This document shows, one piece after another, positions 43,047 through 54,252 of a DNA stretch of 64,000 bases. The notes under the pieces are model-generated. The model was given only the letters and a program-made list of their open reading frames with translations, was not told where the DNA came from and ran no database searches. Position numbers and translations under genes: made by a program. Every line of letters starts with the position of its first letter. Within the stretch, counting starts at the first letter, position 1. Source of the DNA: Effrenium voratum (lineage: Eukaryota > Sar > Dinophyceae > Suessiales > Symbiodiniaceae); contig CAUJNA010000495.1 of NCBI GenBank assembly GCA_963377175.1, positions 1-64,000 on the forward strand, written 5' to 3'.

Positions 43047-46000
43047 AATAGGTTACCAGGTTGCATTTGTTTGTTTGTTTGTTGGTTGGTTGGGGTGAGA
43101 GATTGACTTGCCATGAACGTTTTTGTGTTTTTCAAATGTTCTGAAATCACTTATTAGTCGTAACCGAGTCATGTCTGACTGACGGATCATCAGTGTGACA
43201 AAGATTCATGCAATGTGTTAATTCGCTACTTTTTGGTTGCCTCTCATTCTCATTGTTCGTCATCATTTCAAATCCCACTGGCGGCTGAGGACACTTGTCG
43301 TCGCCTGGCTGCGGATCACAAGGCTTTGCTGGCACTGGAGCGAGCAGCGGCAACATCTCCTGGGGCCCGCAAGGTTAAGGTGCCGCTCTTGAAAGACTTG
43401 TCTGCTGTTATCACGCCGGCCGTGCGCCTGATGTTTCTGAGCTTCGAGGCCGACTGCTACTCTCCCATGTCGCCTGCTGGGACCCACCTTTTGAAAGGGA
43501 TGCTGCACTGCATTCCAGACAGCAAAGTGGTTGAGGACTTGCACGGCGTCATCCGGATGCAATCCAAGAAAGGGAAGAACAAGACCCAAAGTCTGGACCA
43601 AATGATGGCGCTCGTTACCCGTTCATCTGTATTGCAATCGCGGGGAATCCAGCACAGGGCTGCTGTGGACAAAGACGGGTTTCTTGCCTCCTTCAGCCGT
43701 GTGCGCGACAAAAGTCAGAAGAGGCAGGTTGTGACACAAAGTTGACAAACACAGCGACAGTTAGTTGGCTACTACTTAATTTGCCACTGCTCCCGTTTGT
43801 TGCCCAATTTCTGAATCAAGTTGTTTTTTTAAATGCGAGTGTGGGCGAGTAGGCTAAACACCCTGCAGTAGACTGTTTATTATGTTTGCTGGCCGGCCAC
43901 CCTGTCAACAGGAGATACCGCGCTCATGTCCACAAACTTCGACCTCACTGGTCCCGAATCATGGGGCGGAAGAACTGGATCACATTGAGCGAGGAATCAC
44001 TTCACAAGGCTCATGCGGCTTGGGCTTTTCTGCGCTCGTACAGGCTCGGCAATCTGCCTTCACGGTGTGTCCGTATCAGCGATGCGGACTTCAGCAAGTT
44101 GGCAGTGCCACTGGAAGTCATGCGCCTGGAGGACAACGGCACTGGGCACAATGATGCCGGGTACACAGGGGTGTGCCTGGGCCACGCAGTCTATGGTGCA
44201 CTGTTTTGGCCATTTGGAGGGGAACACTTACTACGTGCTTGACCCCACGGGCGAGGTGAAGTGGCACCACCTTGTGCAGCCGTGGTACTGGTGGGTAGTG
44301 AGGACAAAGGCAGCGGTCCATTGTGGCAAGGTCGTTTTGCAGCATATGACCTCGGAGCCTTTGCAGGGATTTGTCATTTTTTGCGTGTTTTTGCTGTTCA
44401 ACGAAAATCATTGTCTTGATTACTGACGTTGCCTCCCGGCCAGCCCACAGTTTCAAAGCCACTATTAGACTATACGATTTCTGATTCAAATCAAGATCAA
44501 TCAGTCAAGGGTGCTTTTCCCCTGTTTGGATTGCTGCCCCAATCAGCTCAGCTCCGTCAGCTCAGATTGAAAAGCATTGTTGTTGTGTAGATTTAAATGA
44601 ACCATTGAGTCACCAACTCACTACTTTTAGAACATCATGATGACAGCCGTTCCTGCCAATAAATCAGTCAATTTGACAGTCAAGCAATCAGTGATGAATC
44701 AGTCAGTCAGTCAGGAACGGCTGGTCAAGTTCTTCTTCAGGGATGCGGGGAGACACAACCGGCTCACTATGTCGGACATCATTGCGCTGGCGCAGCACCT
44801 GCACTCGACGTTTGCGGTCAGTGACGTTGAAGCCTCCCAGCTGCCAAAGTCTTTGCGCCAGGACTTGGTCAATATGATTGTGAAATGGGTGTCGGAGGAG
44901 GACGTTGAATACCAGGACGCTGTCATGGCGAGCATAGCTGATGCTGCAAAGCCGAAGATGGCAGCTTCCGTCATTGGGACAGAGCTGGACGAGTTGATCC
45001 TGGGTGACATGCCTTTGGAGGAGCAGCGGGACTTCCGGCCAGTCACGGAGGCTGTTGCAAAGCGCAAGGGCCAAAGTCACAGGGAGGGCTGGACGGCAGA
45101 GTCCAGAAAGCATGCAGGAAAAGCCAGGGGCAAGTTCAAGAAGGCAGCCGCCAATCTTGCGAAAGCCAAGGCCAAGGCCAAAGCGAAGGCCAAAGCGAAG
45201 GCTAAGGCCAAGTCTGCAGTTTTGCCCAACGCTGCCCCAAGGGCCAAGAGACGAGCTCGTGACGTTGTCAATGTGGAGGCTGGCGACGAAGAGACTTGGA
45301 CTTGACTTGATTTCAAGCACCGTTGAATCATAATTGGTGGTCAACTGACTGGTTGCGACAAATGAATCCAATGAATAAGGAGACAAATCCATTACTGTGC
45401 CACATGACGAACAGGGGCAACTGTTAAATACAAGTTAATTTCATTTTCTGAAGTCACCCAACATTGTTCTAACTAAATTAGACGATGGTCTAGTCTAGTT
45501 TCATGTCAAAGCAGGCAATTATATGTTGATGTTGTTGTAGTGTATGAAGTATCGCTGATGTCTTGTTGTAGATCGTTTTGGGTCAGAAGCAAGACAAGTC
45601 TTCAATTTGATTCAAGCTCCCAGCTTGCCAAGGACATGCCGCAGGAAGCGGCGCCACCTGCGCCACCTGCGGCGCCACCTGCGGAGCCGGGGCCACCGGC
45701 GGCGCCACCTGCGGAGCCGGAGCCACCGGCGCCACCTGCGGAGCCGGCGCCGCCTGCGGAGCCGGAGCCGGCGCCACCTGCGGAGCCGGAGCCGGCGCCA
45801 CCTGCGGAGCCGGCGCCACCTGCGGAGCCGCCGGCGCCACCTGCGGCGCGCCACCTGCGGCGCCACCTGCGGCGCCACCTGCGGCGCCGCCTGCGGCGGC
45901 AGTTGTGCTTCTTCCTGATGACGCCCCTGTGGCCGATTTGGCGAGGATTCCTGCGGCTGCTCACCCACGGGCTCGTCTAAGAGATGCCTACAACCGCTGG

Positions 46001-46222
46001 ACAAATGTTCCATGCGCGCGCTGTGGAGATGTTGCAGGTCAATTGAAAGTGGACGAGTCTCCAGGCAACCGCGACCCGATGACTTGGTTTATGCGGGTAA
46101 AATTGGACGATGGCTCTTGGCCAAGCCAGGGCCCGATGTTTAAGAGGCGATCTGCCAGAATCGTAGGTGAGACCGACGATTTCGCAAAGGACTGGATTGA
46201 AACCAATAGGAAATGTTGCTGA
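39688..46222 (+). CDS. Six-exon gene of unknown function (fuller copy of the 0-2.65 kb gene)
   Basis: Exons placed by open frames, phase and comparison with the copy at 1-2648: 39688-40896, 41061-42330, 43281-43727, 43912-44366, 44715 to about 45300, and 45633-46222. The predicted protein is over 1,300 residues: a large helical N-terminal region with no motif I know, a middle block (TLSEESL...YVLDPTGEVKWHH), an acidic part, a Lys-Ala repeat, a Pro-Ala-Glu repeat, and a C-terminal domain with CARCG, MTWFMR, WPSQGP and WIE. Cys pairs suggest a zinc ribbon; the Lys-Ala repeat suggests nucleic-acid contact (inference). The reading breaks at a G-run near 44218 and inside the Pro-Ala-Glu repeat near 45845. 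Each placed intron has a 4-5 base direct repeat at its ends. Confidence 0.6.
40897..41060 (+). other. GA-AG intron with CAGGA direct repeats
   Basis: 164 bases. Donor GCGCAG|GACTCA, acceptor CCGTCAG|GAGAAC. CAGGA at both ends. Confidence 0.6.
41061..42330 (+). CDS. Exon 2 of the six-exon gene
   Basis: 423 codons from ENKLNRLSAYRQLQAMSHQ to SYAAIL. The end VLKHRAWSLSRHDAPPDSYAAIL matches VWSLSRHGCPPESYAGIL at the left edge of the window. Helical and Trp-rich; no motif recognised. Confidence 0.7.
42331..43280 (+). other. 950-base intron, no AG at its 3' end, TTGA array inside
   Basis: The homologous copy at 1-2648 reads ILAADNEQ without interruption, so the join must be ATCCTTG + CGGCTGAG or a neighbouring choice. 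TGGCG is present on both sides (42329-42333 and 43279-43283). None of the possible boundaries gives an AG end. 42638-43050 is a (TTGA)n microsatellite with a few variants. Confidence 0.55.
42638..43050 (+). repeat. (TTGA)n microsatellite
   Basis: About 400 bases of TTGA units with TCGA, TTGG and TTGT variants. The Asn/Gln/Ser/Ile-rich minus-strand ORF is an artefact of the repeat. Confidence 0.95.
43281..43727 (+). CDS. Exon 3 of the six-exon gene
   Basis: AAEDTCRRLAADHKALLALE... to DKSQKRQ. KVVEDLHGVIRM and SSVLQSRGIQHR match KIVEDVRNDIRR and SSQVFESRGIPHV of the left copy. CAGG occurs at both ends of the next intron. A plain GT-AG choice would put exon 4 in the wrong frame. Confidence 0.65.
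43912..44366 (+). CDS. Exon 4 of the six-exon gene, frame broken at a G-run
   Basis: RYRAHVHKLRPHWSRIMGRK, then NWITLSEESLHKAHAAWAF and CLGHAVYGALFWPF. At 44218-44221 one extra G shifts the reading. The match continues in the next frame as NTYYVLDPTGEVKWHHLVQP, which aligns with ACFVLDAEGQADFMFIEQP of the left copy. Homopolymer position, so a sequencing error is possible. Confidence 0.6.
44715..45305 (+). CDS. Exon 5 of the six-exon gene, Lys-Ala repeat
   Basis: ERLVKFFFRDAGRHNRLTMSD to the stop at 45305; the true donor lies shortly before. LGDMPLEEQRDF matches LEDMGPEDRREF of the left copy. At 45160-45215 the unit AK repeats about ten times and is followed by PRAKRRARD. A strongly basic tail of this type is compatible with nuclear or nucleolar targeting. 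Confidence 0.65.
   Translation, partial: ERLVKFFFRDAGRHNRLTMSDIIALAQHLHSTFAVSDVEASQLPKSLRQDLVNMIVKWVSEEDVEYQDAVMASIADAAKPKMAASVIGTELDELILGDMPLEEQRDFRPVTEAVAKRKGQSHREGWTAESRKHAGKARGKFKKAAANLAKAKAKAKAKAKAKAKAKSAVLPNAAPRAKRRARDVVNVEAGDEETWT
45633..46222 (+). CDS. Exon 6 of the six-exon gene, PPAEP repeat and Cys-pair domain
   Basis: Starts DMPQEAAPPAPPAAPPAEPG. A 12-15 base unit encoding PPAEP or PPA runs to about 45900. Two extra bases near 45845 change the frame; the reading resumes as AAVVLLPDDAPVADLARIP, then CARCGDVAGQLKVDESPGN, MTWFMRVKLDDGSWPSQGP and WIETNRKCC. The end matches the left copy. Slippage in the GC-rich repeat explains the frame change best. Confidence 0.6.
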
Positions 46223-49200
46223 GTCACTCACTGGCCGAGTCATCATTGCATGAGTGAGTGTTCAACTTGAATGTTCGACGAGCGTTTTTGCTGACTATAA
46301 TACTATTCCCTTCAATTTTGCAATTAGTGACTCAGTGACCGAGCAATGACACTTAACAGCACTCAGTCGACTACTTACTTTCTTGCAATGGCATGGAATT
46401 GGAATGACTCAATTGTCAATGATGTCTGTCAATGGTAATGGATGGTACTTTTCAATTTGTCAATGACAACGATAGGCTTGCCAGCTCAGTGTCAAATGAG
46501 TTGTCAAACAACAAACGTTACGAGACTACAGACTGAGAGTCATGACATGTCTGACTGACTGACAGTTCCATTTGGTCCATTTGGTCCATCCATTGACATG
46601 ACATGATGACATGTCTCTGTCAATCCAGTGCTGCGCATTCCCTGCCGCGTGACATGGCGGCCTCGAGTTGAATCGAAACTAGACTGGCCTTCGCGCTCAT
46701 TAGTTTAAAGCCTTTCCAGAATCCCAGTGGCCCTCACAACCAAATTGCCAAACAATTTGGACCATTGGATTTGAAATCGCTAGCTGGATACTTTGACAGA
46801 TTTGCAACACAGTTACAACGAAAGGCTTTATTTGGTTTGGAAGACTCAGCTTCGCGGTTGGGCACAAATGAGTCGTTGACAAAATTGAGAAGCCAATCAG
46901 TTGCCAATGCAAAGATTAGTTTATAGAACTTTGGACTGATCGCCCAAAAGCGGAGCAACCATAATGTAGCCCGTTTCAATTTCGAAAAGAAGAACGTGCC
47001 CGTGTCGGTGTCAGCTGGCAGGCCTGGCATATGATTCAGTGATTCAATTCAATGATGCACGCAGCGACGCCATGAATGCATCTACGAGTCAGTAAAACTA
47101 CTTGCCACGCATCGCTGAGCATTGTTGGTGACATGACAACATGACATGACGTCAGATCAGTGCGACTCCTTCCATTCAATTTCAGTGCTTCTTTCGACTC
47201 TGTTTGGCCAGTGGACTCTGCCCAGGCAGCAAGAACATCTCGCGCCGAAGCCTCAACGTGCGCATGGTCTTGGTTTTGAGGCTGCCATGGTTGTCATAAT
47301 TGTTTGACTGTTAATGTTAGCGAGAGTGCCGGTCGGAAACAGAGTTCGTGTGCTGCTCACCAGTGGGGCGCGGTGCTTTGGCAGGCTCAGTCAGAGTGGG
47401 GCCTTCTTCACGCTGACTGATTGCGCGGCTTGACGAGTTAGATTCTTGAACTGACAGAGCTCGCACTGCGCATGCATTCCAGTGGCCCAGGCAAGCGGTT
47501 CTGGTGTTTGGACAGAGTCTGTCAACCAGCATTAGGCGCAAATGCAACTTGATTGTTTTCATTTGACTCATGATTGATGTCATGTCACAGTGTTAAAAAA
47601 TGTAACAGCACGGGCCAGGTGAAATTCGAGCGATCAAATGATGCAATGTGGACGCCTCGCTCCTGGTCTATTCAGGCCAGTGAGTGTCATCACATTTAAA
47701 GTATTATCGCAGTTGTGACTCATGATGAGTCATGTCATGACATTGCGAGTTTGTTTGATGATGATCTGATAACGACTTGCCAGCTCAAGAGCTATGACAC
47801 ATATGATTTCAGGACTGTCGTGTGCTGAGTTGTGATTTGGGAGGTGTAAGTGTAACAGTTGCGCGTAGCTAGCAGACAGTCAGTTAGGTGTGATTCAATT
47901 CTCAGTGCTCAGATTCTCAGGATCAATTCAGGTCCGACCGACGCTGTCACTCGACTCAGGCAGGCCGGCTGATGTCTCATCATAATGAGAATGAATCAAT
48001 CAAGCAACTCAAATTTCAATTGCCACATGCCGCCGAGAGTCTGAGACTGACTGAACTTGGCTTGACATTGACAAGCAGCTGGATGAGCAGGTGACGCTGC
48101 GGTCCAGACAATGATCAATCAATGTCAATCCGGCCTAGGTTGAATCATTCGTTGGTTCGCGCTTTAAGTTGACTTGAACTTGACTTGAGGCTTGATTGAT
48201 TGACTCACTCACTGGCCACTGACAGGACCAACAATGCCACACTATCAATTGCGTGCTCTGTTCTGACCGAGGCGGGGCGCTCACTCAATCTGATACTTGT
48301 GATTTGAAGCCATTCCCGATCAACTAATCACCAATGGCGCCGTGACACTTTTGTTGAAATTGAGTGTCATTGAGCTGAGAGCTGGAAGTTGGGCATTTTG
48401 TTAATTATTTGACTTGAAGGTTGGCCAGGGTTTTCAAATAGACGGACAAGCCTTGATTCTCGGAGTGGCAGGCGAACGCAACCGCTTGTGACGGGTCTCA
48501 GAGTCAGAGTGATCCCAGCCCAGGCCAGGTAACATGCAGCGACTTGCATTGGCAATGCTTTTGATTGATGCTGAGCTGTGATTTGCTTGAACGAGTCAAG
48601 CAGTGTGACAGTGAGTGTGGAACGTGCGATGTTGTGTCATTGTGAAATGGCGTCATTGCTGCTGCACTTGACTTATTTAGGTGTGATGATGCACGTCGTA
48701 TTAAATGTGCTAGGTGCTGGCCGCATCTCATCTACGACTTCGACACGTCCCGGTCACAGGCTGGTCAGATTCTCGCCGACTCATTATTGCTGATTGCTTG
48801 ATTGTTAGTTGTAGTTTATTATTGTAACATTGACATTGTAATCGTTGTAGTAGAAGAACAGCCGGGCCTACGTTACTAAGCGACTGGCCGGTGACCAGGC
48901 GGCCCGCGGCAGCTTGAGAGATTGTGAGACTCAGAGAGTCAGACAGACTGGAGTGCAATGATTCTATTTTATTTATTTTTTTAATGCCAGTCTGCCAGCG
49001 AGTGAGCTGGACAGGTTGGCAGCCTCGACCTCTGTCAGTCAGCGTGGGGCCTACTGACTGCTCTTGCGCTAGACTCACTGCCTGCGTTGCAGCACAGAGA
49101 AAGTCAAATTACACTATTCACTGGTCACTGTCACTGTTGCAGGAACCTGAGTTGCACGTGACGCAGACTCCGCTGATTCTCGCAGGCAGAGTTCGGGCAG

Positions 49201-49524
49201 GCCTGTCAGTCCCCATTCCCCATTTGGCTTTCGCAGTTGAATTGACCAATCCCCGTTTTAAAGGTTGTCAAAGTGACCTCAGTGTGCGCCAGGTGAAAAT
49301 CAGTGCAGCGATGATTATTCTGTGGACTCAGGCATGTGCCGTTGGCTATCATGAGCAGCAGTTGCAGCTTTCTTTTGTTGAGTCAAGCTGCATTGACACG
49401 AATTTTCAGACGAATTGCGGTGTGCTAATTTGACGGGATAGGCCAATCAATGAATGGACTCTCAAGCGCCTCATACCCGCTTTCTCAGACTCAGGCCGGC
49501 AGTATTAATGTTTGGCTGCCCAGC

Positions 49525-49573
<49 letters not shown>

Positions 49574-49760
49574 CGGCTTTTGGGTCAGTTAGCCCTTCGT
49601 TGATTCATTGAAAAGTCAAGGCTTGAATTGAAGCAGTGTGTTGGGTGTGAATGTGAGAGGTCCACTGGCCGGCCTGCAATTTGTGTCAGAGCCTCAGTCA
49701 GACACTTGCTTGCGTCCTGATTCATTGATTCAGCCGTGCGCAAGCAGTGGCTGTGTGAGT

Positions 49761-49802
<42 letters not shown>

Positions 49803-50187
49803 GAGGGAGAGAGTCTGGCAGTCAATGACATGTGACAGAGTCGGGTCCAGTTCGAATCGTGAAAGAGCGAGTGGGGAAAACACTGTGCCAGGTCGATTCC
49901 TCACTGCGTTGGCCGTTTGTGAATTGCGCTTTCCTCGTTGTTGCTGTTGCCGGGAGCTTGGGTGATTCATTGGTTGGTTGATTCGTTGGTCAGACAGTTG
50001 AGCAGATCAGATTGGCCTTCGTGTGCTTGATTTTGTGGAGTTCATTTGCCGGCGAGCCATTCACTGCTGCCATGCAAAGGGTTTTCAGAAAAATTCGTGT
50101 GACATGACAGAGACCGCATCAGAGAGGTTACAATCGATTCACTGCGACATTTGTAAATCCTTGCAGCTTGCTTTTTCCTTTTTTGCG
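46223..50187. repeat. Gene-poor stretch with second set of G/H/I repeat blocks
   Basis: G at 47213-47420, H at 47455-47690, I at 48245-48570, then G-like at 48980-49080 and H-like at 49170-49320: the same cyclic order as at 26.3-29.9 kb. Microsatellites: (GATT)n at 49527-49573 and (GA)n at 49762-49796. ORFs here are short and not protein-like. Confidence 0.6.
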
Positions 50188-51574
50188 ATGATGCAGTCGC
50201 CGGAGTTGCTATCGGCGTCACCCCTCGAGGGGGGGTCCCCCTCACCTGTGACCACGGAGGTGCCAGACACAGACTCCGATGTGGACATGGCCATGATAGA
50301 GCCCAAGAAGACCACCAAGACCTTCAAGGCCAAGGAGATGGAGACCAAGGGTGAGACCAAGGACAAGGCCACGGGTGAGCCTGTGAAGGAGACCAAGGAC
50401 AAGCAAGGCCGTCAAGGCCGTGGAGGAGACCAAGAACAAGGAGAGCAAGGCCGTCAAGGCCACGACGGGCAAGCCCGTGAAGGAAACCAAGGAGGCAGTC
50501 AAGGCCACAAAGGGCGAGCGCGTGAAGGAGACCAAGGACAAGGAGAGCAAGGCAGTCAAGGCCGATGAGCTTTTGAAGGAGACCAAGGACAAGGAGTCCA
50601 AGGCCACGAAGGGTGGGCTTTTGAAGGAGAGCAAGGACAAGGAGTCCAAGGCCGCCAAGGGTGAGCCTGTGAAGGAGACCAAGCACAAAAAGAGCAAGGC
50701 TGTCAAGGCCACGAAGGGTGAGCCTGTAAAGGCGACCAAGGACAAGGAGAGCAAGGCCGTCAAGGCCGTGAAGGAGACCAAGGACAAGGAGAGCAACAAG
50801 GTCAAGGCCACAAAGGGTGAGCCAGAAGGAGGGCAAGGCCGTCAAGGCCGTGAAGGAGACCAAGGACAAGGAGAGCAAGGCCGTCAAGGCCGTGAAGGAG
50901 ACCAAGGTCAAGGCCGCGAAGGGTGAGCCCGTGAAGGAGACCAAGGCCAAGGCCGCGAAGGGTGAGCCCGTGAAGGAGACCAAGGCCATGGCTGTCAAGG
51001 TCGCAGAGCCCGTGTCCTTGCCCACCAAGGCCATGGAGGAAATTGCGGAGCGCGAGAGGATCCGCACAGACTATGAGATGCTCGACAGCCTTGACCCGGA
51101 GTACCTTTTGCCAGAGCTTGTTGCTCTTGGCTTGCACGAGCCCCTGGAGATCAGCAGCTGGAAGGGACACTTGTAACACATGGTACGCCTTTGGGTTTAG
51201 TGTTTTTCAACGTTGCCTTCCGTTGATGGGTTTCATTTTCAGCATGCGCGTTACTTGTGGCGATGTGGTGCTCTCACGGTTTGTTTTGAAAAGCAATTGA
51301 ATTGAAGTTTGACTTGTTCTGGAACTTCAGCTTGCTGCAAGGTGGTTCCTGGCAGAGCGATGCGGGCTCGCTTTCCTCGACCACTGTGGACGAGGACTCG
51401 GACGATGATGCCGGCATGATGGAATCCCCATCATGGTCAGCAGAAGCAGCAGGCTCGACGGCGATGAAGTTTTGCTCAGGCTGCCGAGAATGCGACGAGA
51501 GCTCGATGGAAGAGGTGCTGTGCGACCCAACGCCATCGCCAGAGCGCCTCCCGAAAAGGCAAAGGCGTGAGTAG
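50188..51574 (+). CDS. Lys-rich repeat protein, two exons
   Basis: Starts MMQSPELLSASPLEGG. After an acidic stretch (DTDSDVDMAMIEP) the core is a repeat of units like KETKDKESKAVKA and KATKGEPV, about 230 residues, Lys near 30 percent by eye. The reading moves through three frames: breaks near 50403 (five bases lost from one unit) and 50822. The non-repeat end reads ERERIRTDYEMLDSLDPEYL and LPELVALGLHEPLEISSW. A GA-AG intron (51166-51341, AAGG at both ends) leads to GGSWQSDAGSLSSTTVDEDS and a Cys-containing, basic C terminus (PKRQRRE, 51574). It resembles histone-H1-like or nucleolar Lys-rich proteins in composition only. Function unknown. The start is uncertain because the ATG follows a pyrimidine tract that may be a splice or trans-splice acceptor. 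Confidence 0.6.
51166..51341 (+). other. GA-AG intron with AAGG direct repeats
   Basis: Donor TGGAAGG|GACACT, acceptor CTGCAAG|GTGGTT. It joins EISSWK to GGSWQSD across a split Gly codon. Confidence 0.55.
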
Positions 51575-54252
51575 GTTTAGGCCAGGCTGGTCTGAGTCGC
51601 TGAGGCTGGCTGAGGGTGCAGGTGACCAGGCCAGGTGTCAGAGTCAGAATTCGGGACCCCTTGAATCCTTGAACCATTGAAAGGTCAAGCCCTTGGCACT
51701 TAGAAGCACAACTCAAGTTCACATTCAACTTGAGATCAGATTGGCACGCCCCCAGCCCAAGTCGCTCAGACTGACGCCGACAAGCATGCGCCCCTTTGGC
51801 CATTGGAGTTGCAATGACAACTAGGCTTGACATGACATGAGGCGCAGGCAGCCAGAGGGCAAGGTGTTTCGAGTCAAAGGGCGCGCAATGTGAGTTTTCC
51901 AAGTTTTGGCTTTGGCCGCATGGCGCATTCAAATCAATGCTGCTGTCACTGAATCGGCCCACGTGCATCACGTGCGTGAGCCTTTATAGGCGCTAAGCCT
52001 CTGTTTGGAATGCTGCTCGGGCAGCACTCAGCCAAATTGGTTGCAGGATCGGGCTCTGTCATTCGACGATGCTTGAAAAAGTTGCTGCTTGAGTCCGGAT
52101 TTGGACGGCGTGTGTGACACTAGTTGCTGGACGACTCATAATGATGCCAATTTTGAAATTTTGGTTTGTGCGATTCAGTGATGTGCCCAGGTCAGATTGC
52201 GATCTCGACGTGGTCTGCGGCTTTTCCACAGAATGAAGAGGCAGGGTGGTTGCTCTGCTTGTGTAGCCATTGACTGACAAACTCAGTCATGACGAGTGCA
52301 GTGACATGGTTGTGATGGCTCGTTGCCTCATCATGCAATGGAACAATCCAACGGCCTGGCAGGTTCATTGGTGGGTGGATGACGCCCTGAGCGTGGCTGT
52401 GAGGGTGAGTGACTTGCTTGACTCATTGACTCCTGAGGTCCTGACACACCCTTCAGAGATTGATTGATGGGATCAATGAGTCAATCAAATCAAACATAAC
52501 TGGCTGCACGGCATTTTTGTTCTAACGCGATTTGTGCCGCTGGCGCTGGACTAACAATGACTTGAAGACTTGCCTGACAGCATCCTAACTTGTCCATCAC
52601 ACGGCTACTCAACTGACTGAGCGACCACTGTAGCCGGGAAGGTTGAATTGCGCGAGGCGCGCAAATATCACACACTCATGATGTCATGCAAACAATGCAA
52701 TGACATTGGATAGGCCTCAGCCTGAGAGTCTGAGTCTGGCGCCTGCGCACGTTGCCAATCAAAGGCCGCTGACAGGCTGATGATCCGAGCCATTCATTTC
52801 CAACGAGGTGCTGTCGAATGTGTTGGGCCATTGGGCATTGGGGGGATTGAGTCATTGAGTGGTATTCGTGAAACTCAAATGCTGCAAGAGGAAGATGATA
52901 TTCCCAATCTTAGTCAACCGCACACAATTCCGTTTCCCCTTGTGCAATGACTCATTGATGCAGCACTGGCTGGACACGAGAGAACGGATGTTTGGAGAAA
53001 AAGGGCCGCGGTTTCGATTCAATACTGTTTGCAACAATATTTTAATACTGTAGATTTAATGATGTATTATACAGATATATATTTCTTGCGGGTTGTATGA
53101 GATTCTCTATGTTTTCTCAGCCGGGGGATTCACACATCCTTTGCATGAGGGGGGCCCGTTAAAAAAAAAAACAGAGACTCATTTGTCATTACTGCTAATT
53201 CAATTATTCAGTTTCATAGACTAGACACTTGAATTTAACCTATCATCATGTTGATTTTGAAATACGGGGCTCACGCCTTGTCAGATCGGGCAGCCCTTTC
53301 GAAAGAAGAGGGGTTTGATGGATTTAGCATTCAATTGTTACGATTGTTGGAATGAAATTCCATCATTTAGTATACATGCATAATGGAGGGGAACGGGCCG
53401 TTTTCATGGATTGATTCAATGACAACCCTACACCTGTTGTCAACAGTGGGCCCATGCCAAGCTTCACGCATTGCTCGAGGCATTGCTGCCTGTTATGAAG
53501 TTTTCTCACGATGTGAATGTTGCAGTCCCTAATTTGTTTTCAGGATGCTAGAATCACAAGTGTAGTAGTGCAGATTAGATGTGTATGTGTGTGTGTTTTG
53601 TCTTTGCGCTAATGCAAGGTCCTTTCCACGAGCTAGTTGCTGCAAGCTCGAATCATTTCCATCTCAATGTGAAAACCGCTTGAAAACACTCACACCTAGT
53701 TTACGCTAAAGCAAACTCAAAACGACTCGAAATGTCATAGAAATGTCTCGAAATGGCTTAAATATGCTCAAATAAGCCGCGCCCAAAACAGTTTACTCTA
53801 GAGGAAACCTATCGAATGTAGACCCCTCAAATCCAGACCCCTCTTTTGATATAATGAATAATTCCCATTCTTGGCAGAAATGCTGTACAACAATGTTTTT
53901 CAGCATTTGCTCAGATCCTGTTGCCCTGGATCGAAGATCGAGTATACAAGATTCCACAAACATACTTTTAGAACATCGTCAATCCTGGCCCCCAAACATT
54001 TTGACAGTTTGTTTTAGACTCAGTCAGGATTTGACCCCTGTATTGAAGACGCACCAGATTTTGTATTTGAGAATCGTCCATCCTGGCCAGCCTTCAAGAC
54101 CACAAAAAACCTGTAAAGGTGTCAACAACATTTTTCCTTATTCCGACAACGTGCACTCCCGGTTTGAATTTTTCAAATCCGCACTTAGGGCAATCCAGGA
54201 TCTGCATTGAAGATTGAAGACTTTGACAACTCTTGCTGGAAGTCTTCAAAAA
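51575..54252. other. Gene-poor stretch
   Basis: 51595-51640 carries the CCAGGCCAGGTGTCAGA block also at 25.4 kb. 53161-53172 is an A-run. 53854-54210 is open (+) but its residues are not protein-like. No RNA gene seen. Confidence 0.45.

Noticed and set aside
42674..43150. Minus-strand Asn/Gln/Ser-rich ORF (158 codons)
   Set aside because: Pure product of the TTGA microsatellite.
45583..46013. Minus-strand Ala/Pro- and Arg/Trp-rich ORFs
   Set aside because: Shadows of the PPAEP repeat exon on the plus strand, which has homologous unique sequence on both sides.
49840..49860. CAGTTCGAATCGTG as a tRNA T-arm
   Set aside because: No acceptor stem or anticodon arm can be formed around it. No tRNA or rRNA gene could be supported anywhere in the window.
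50242..51179. Minus-strand Leu-rich ORFs resembling leucine-repeat proteins
   Set aside because: Antisense of the Lys-repeat gene. The plus strand has non-repeat ends and a consistent intron.
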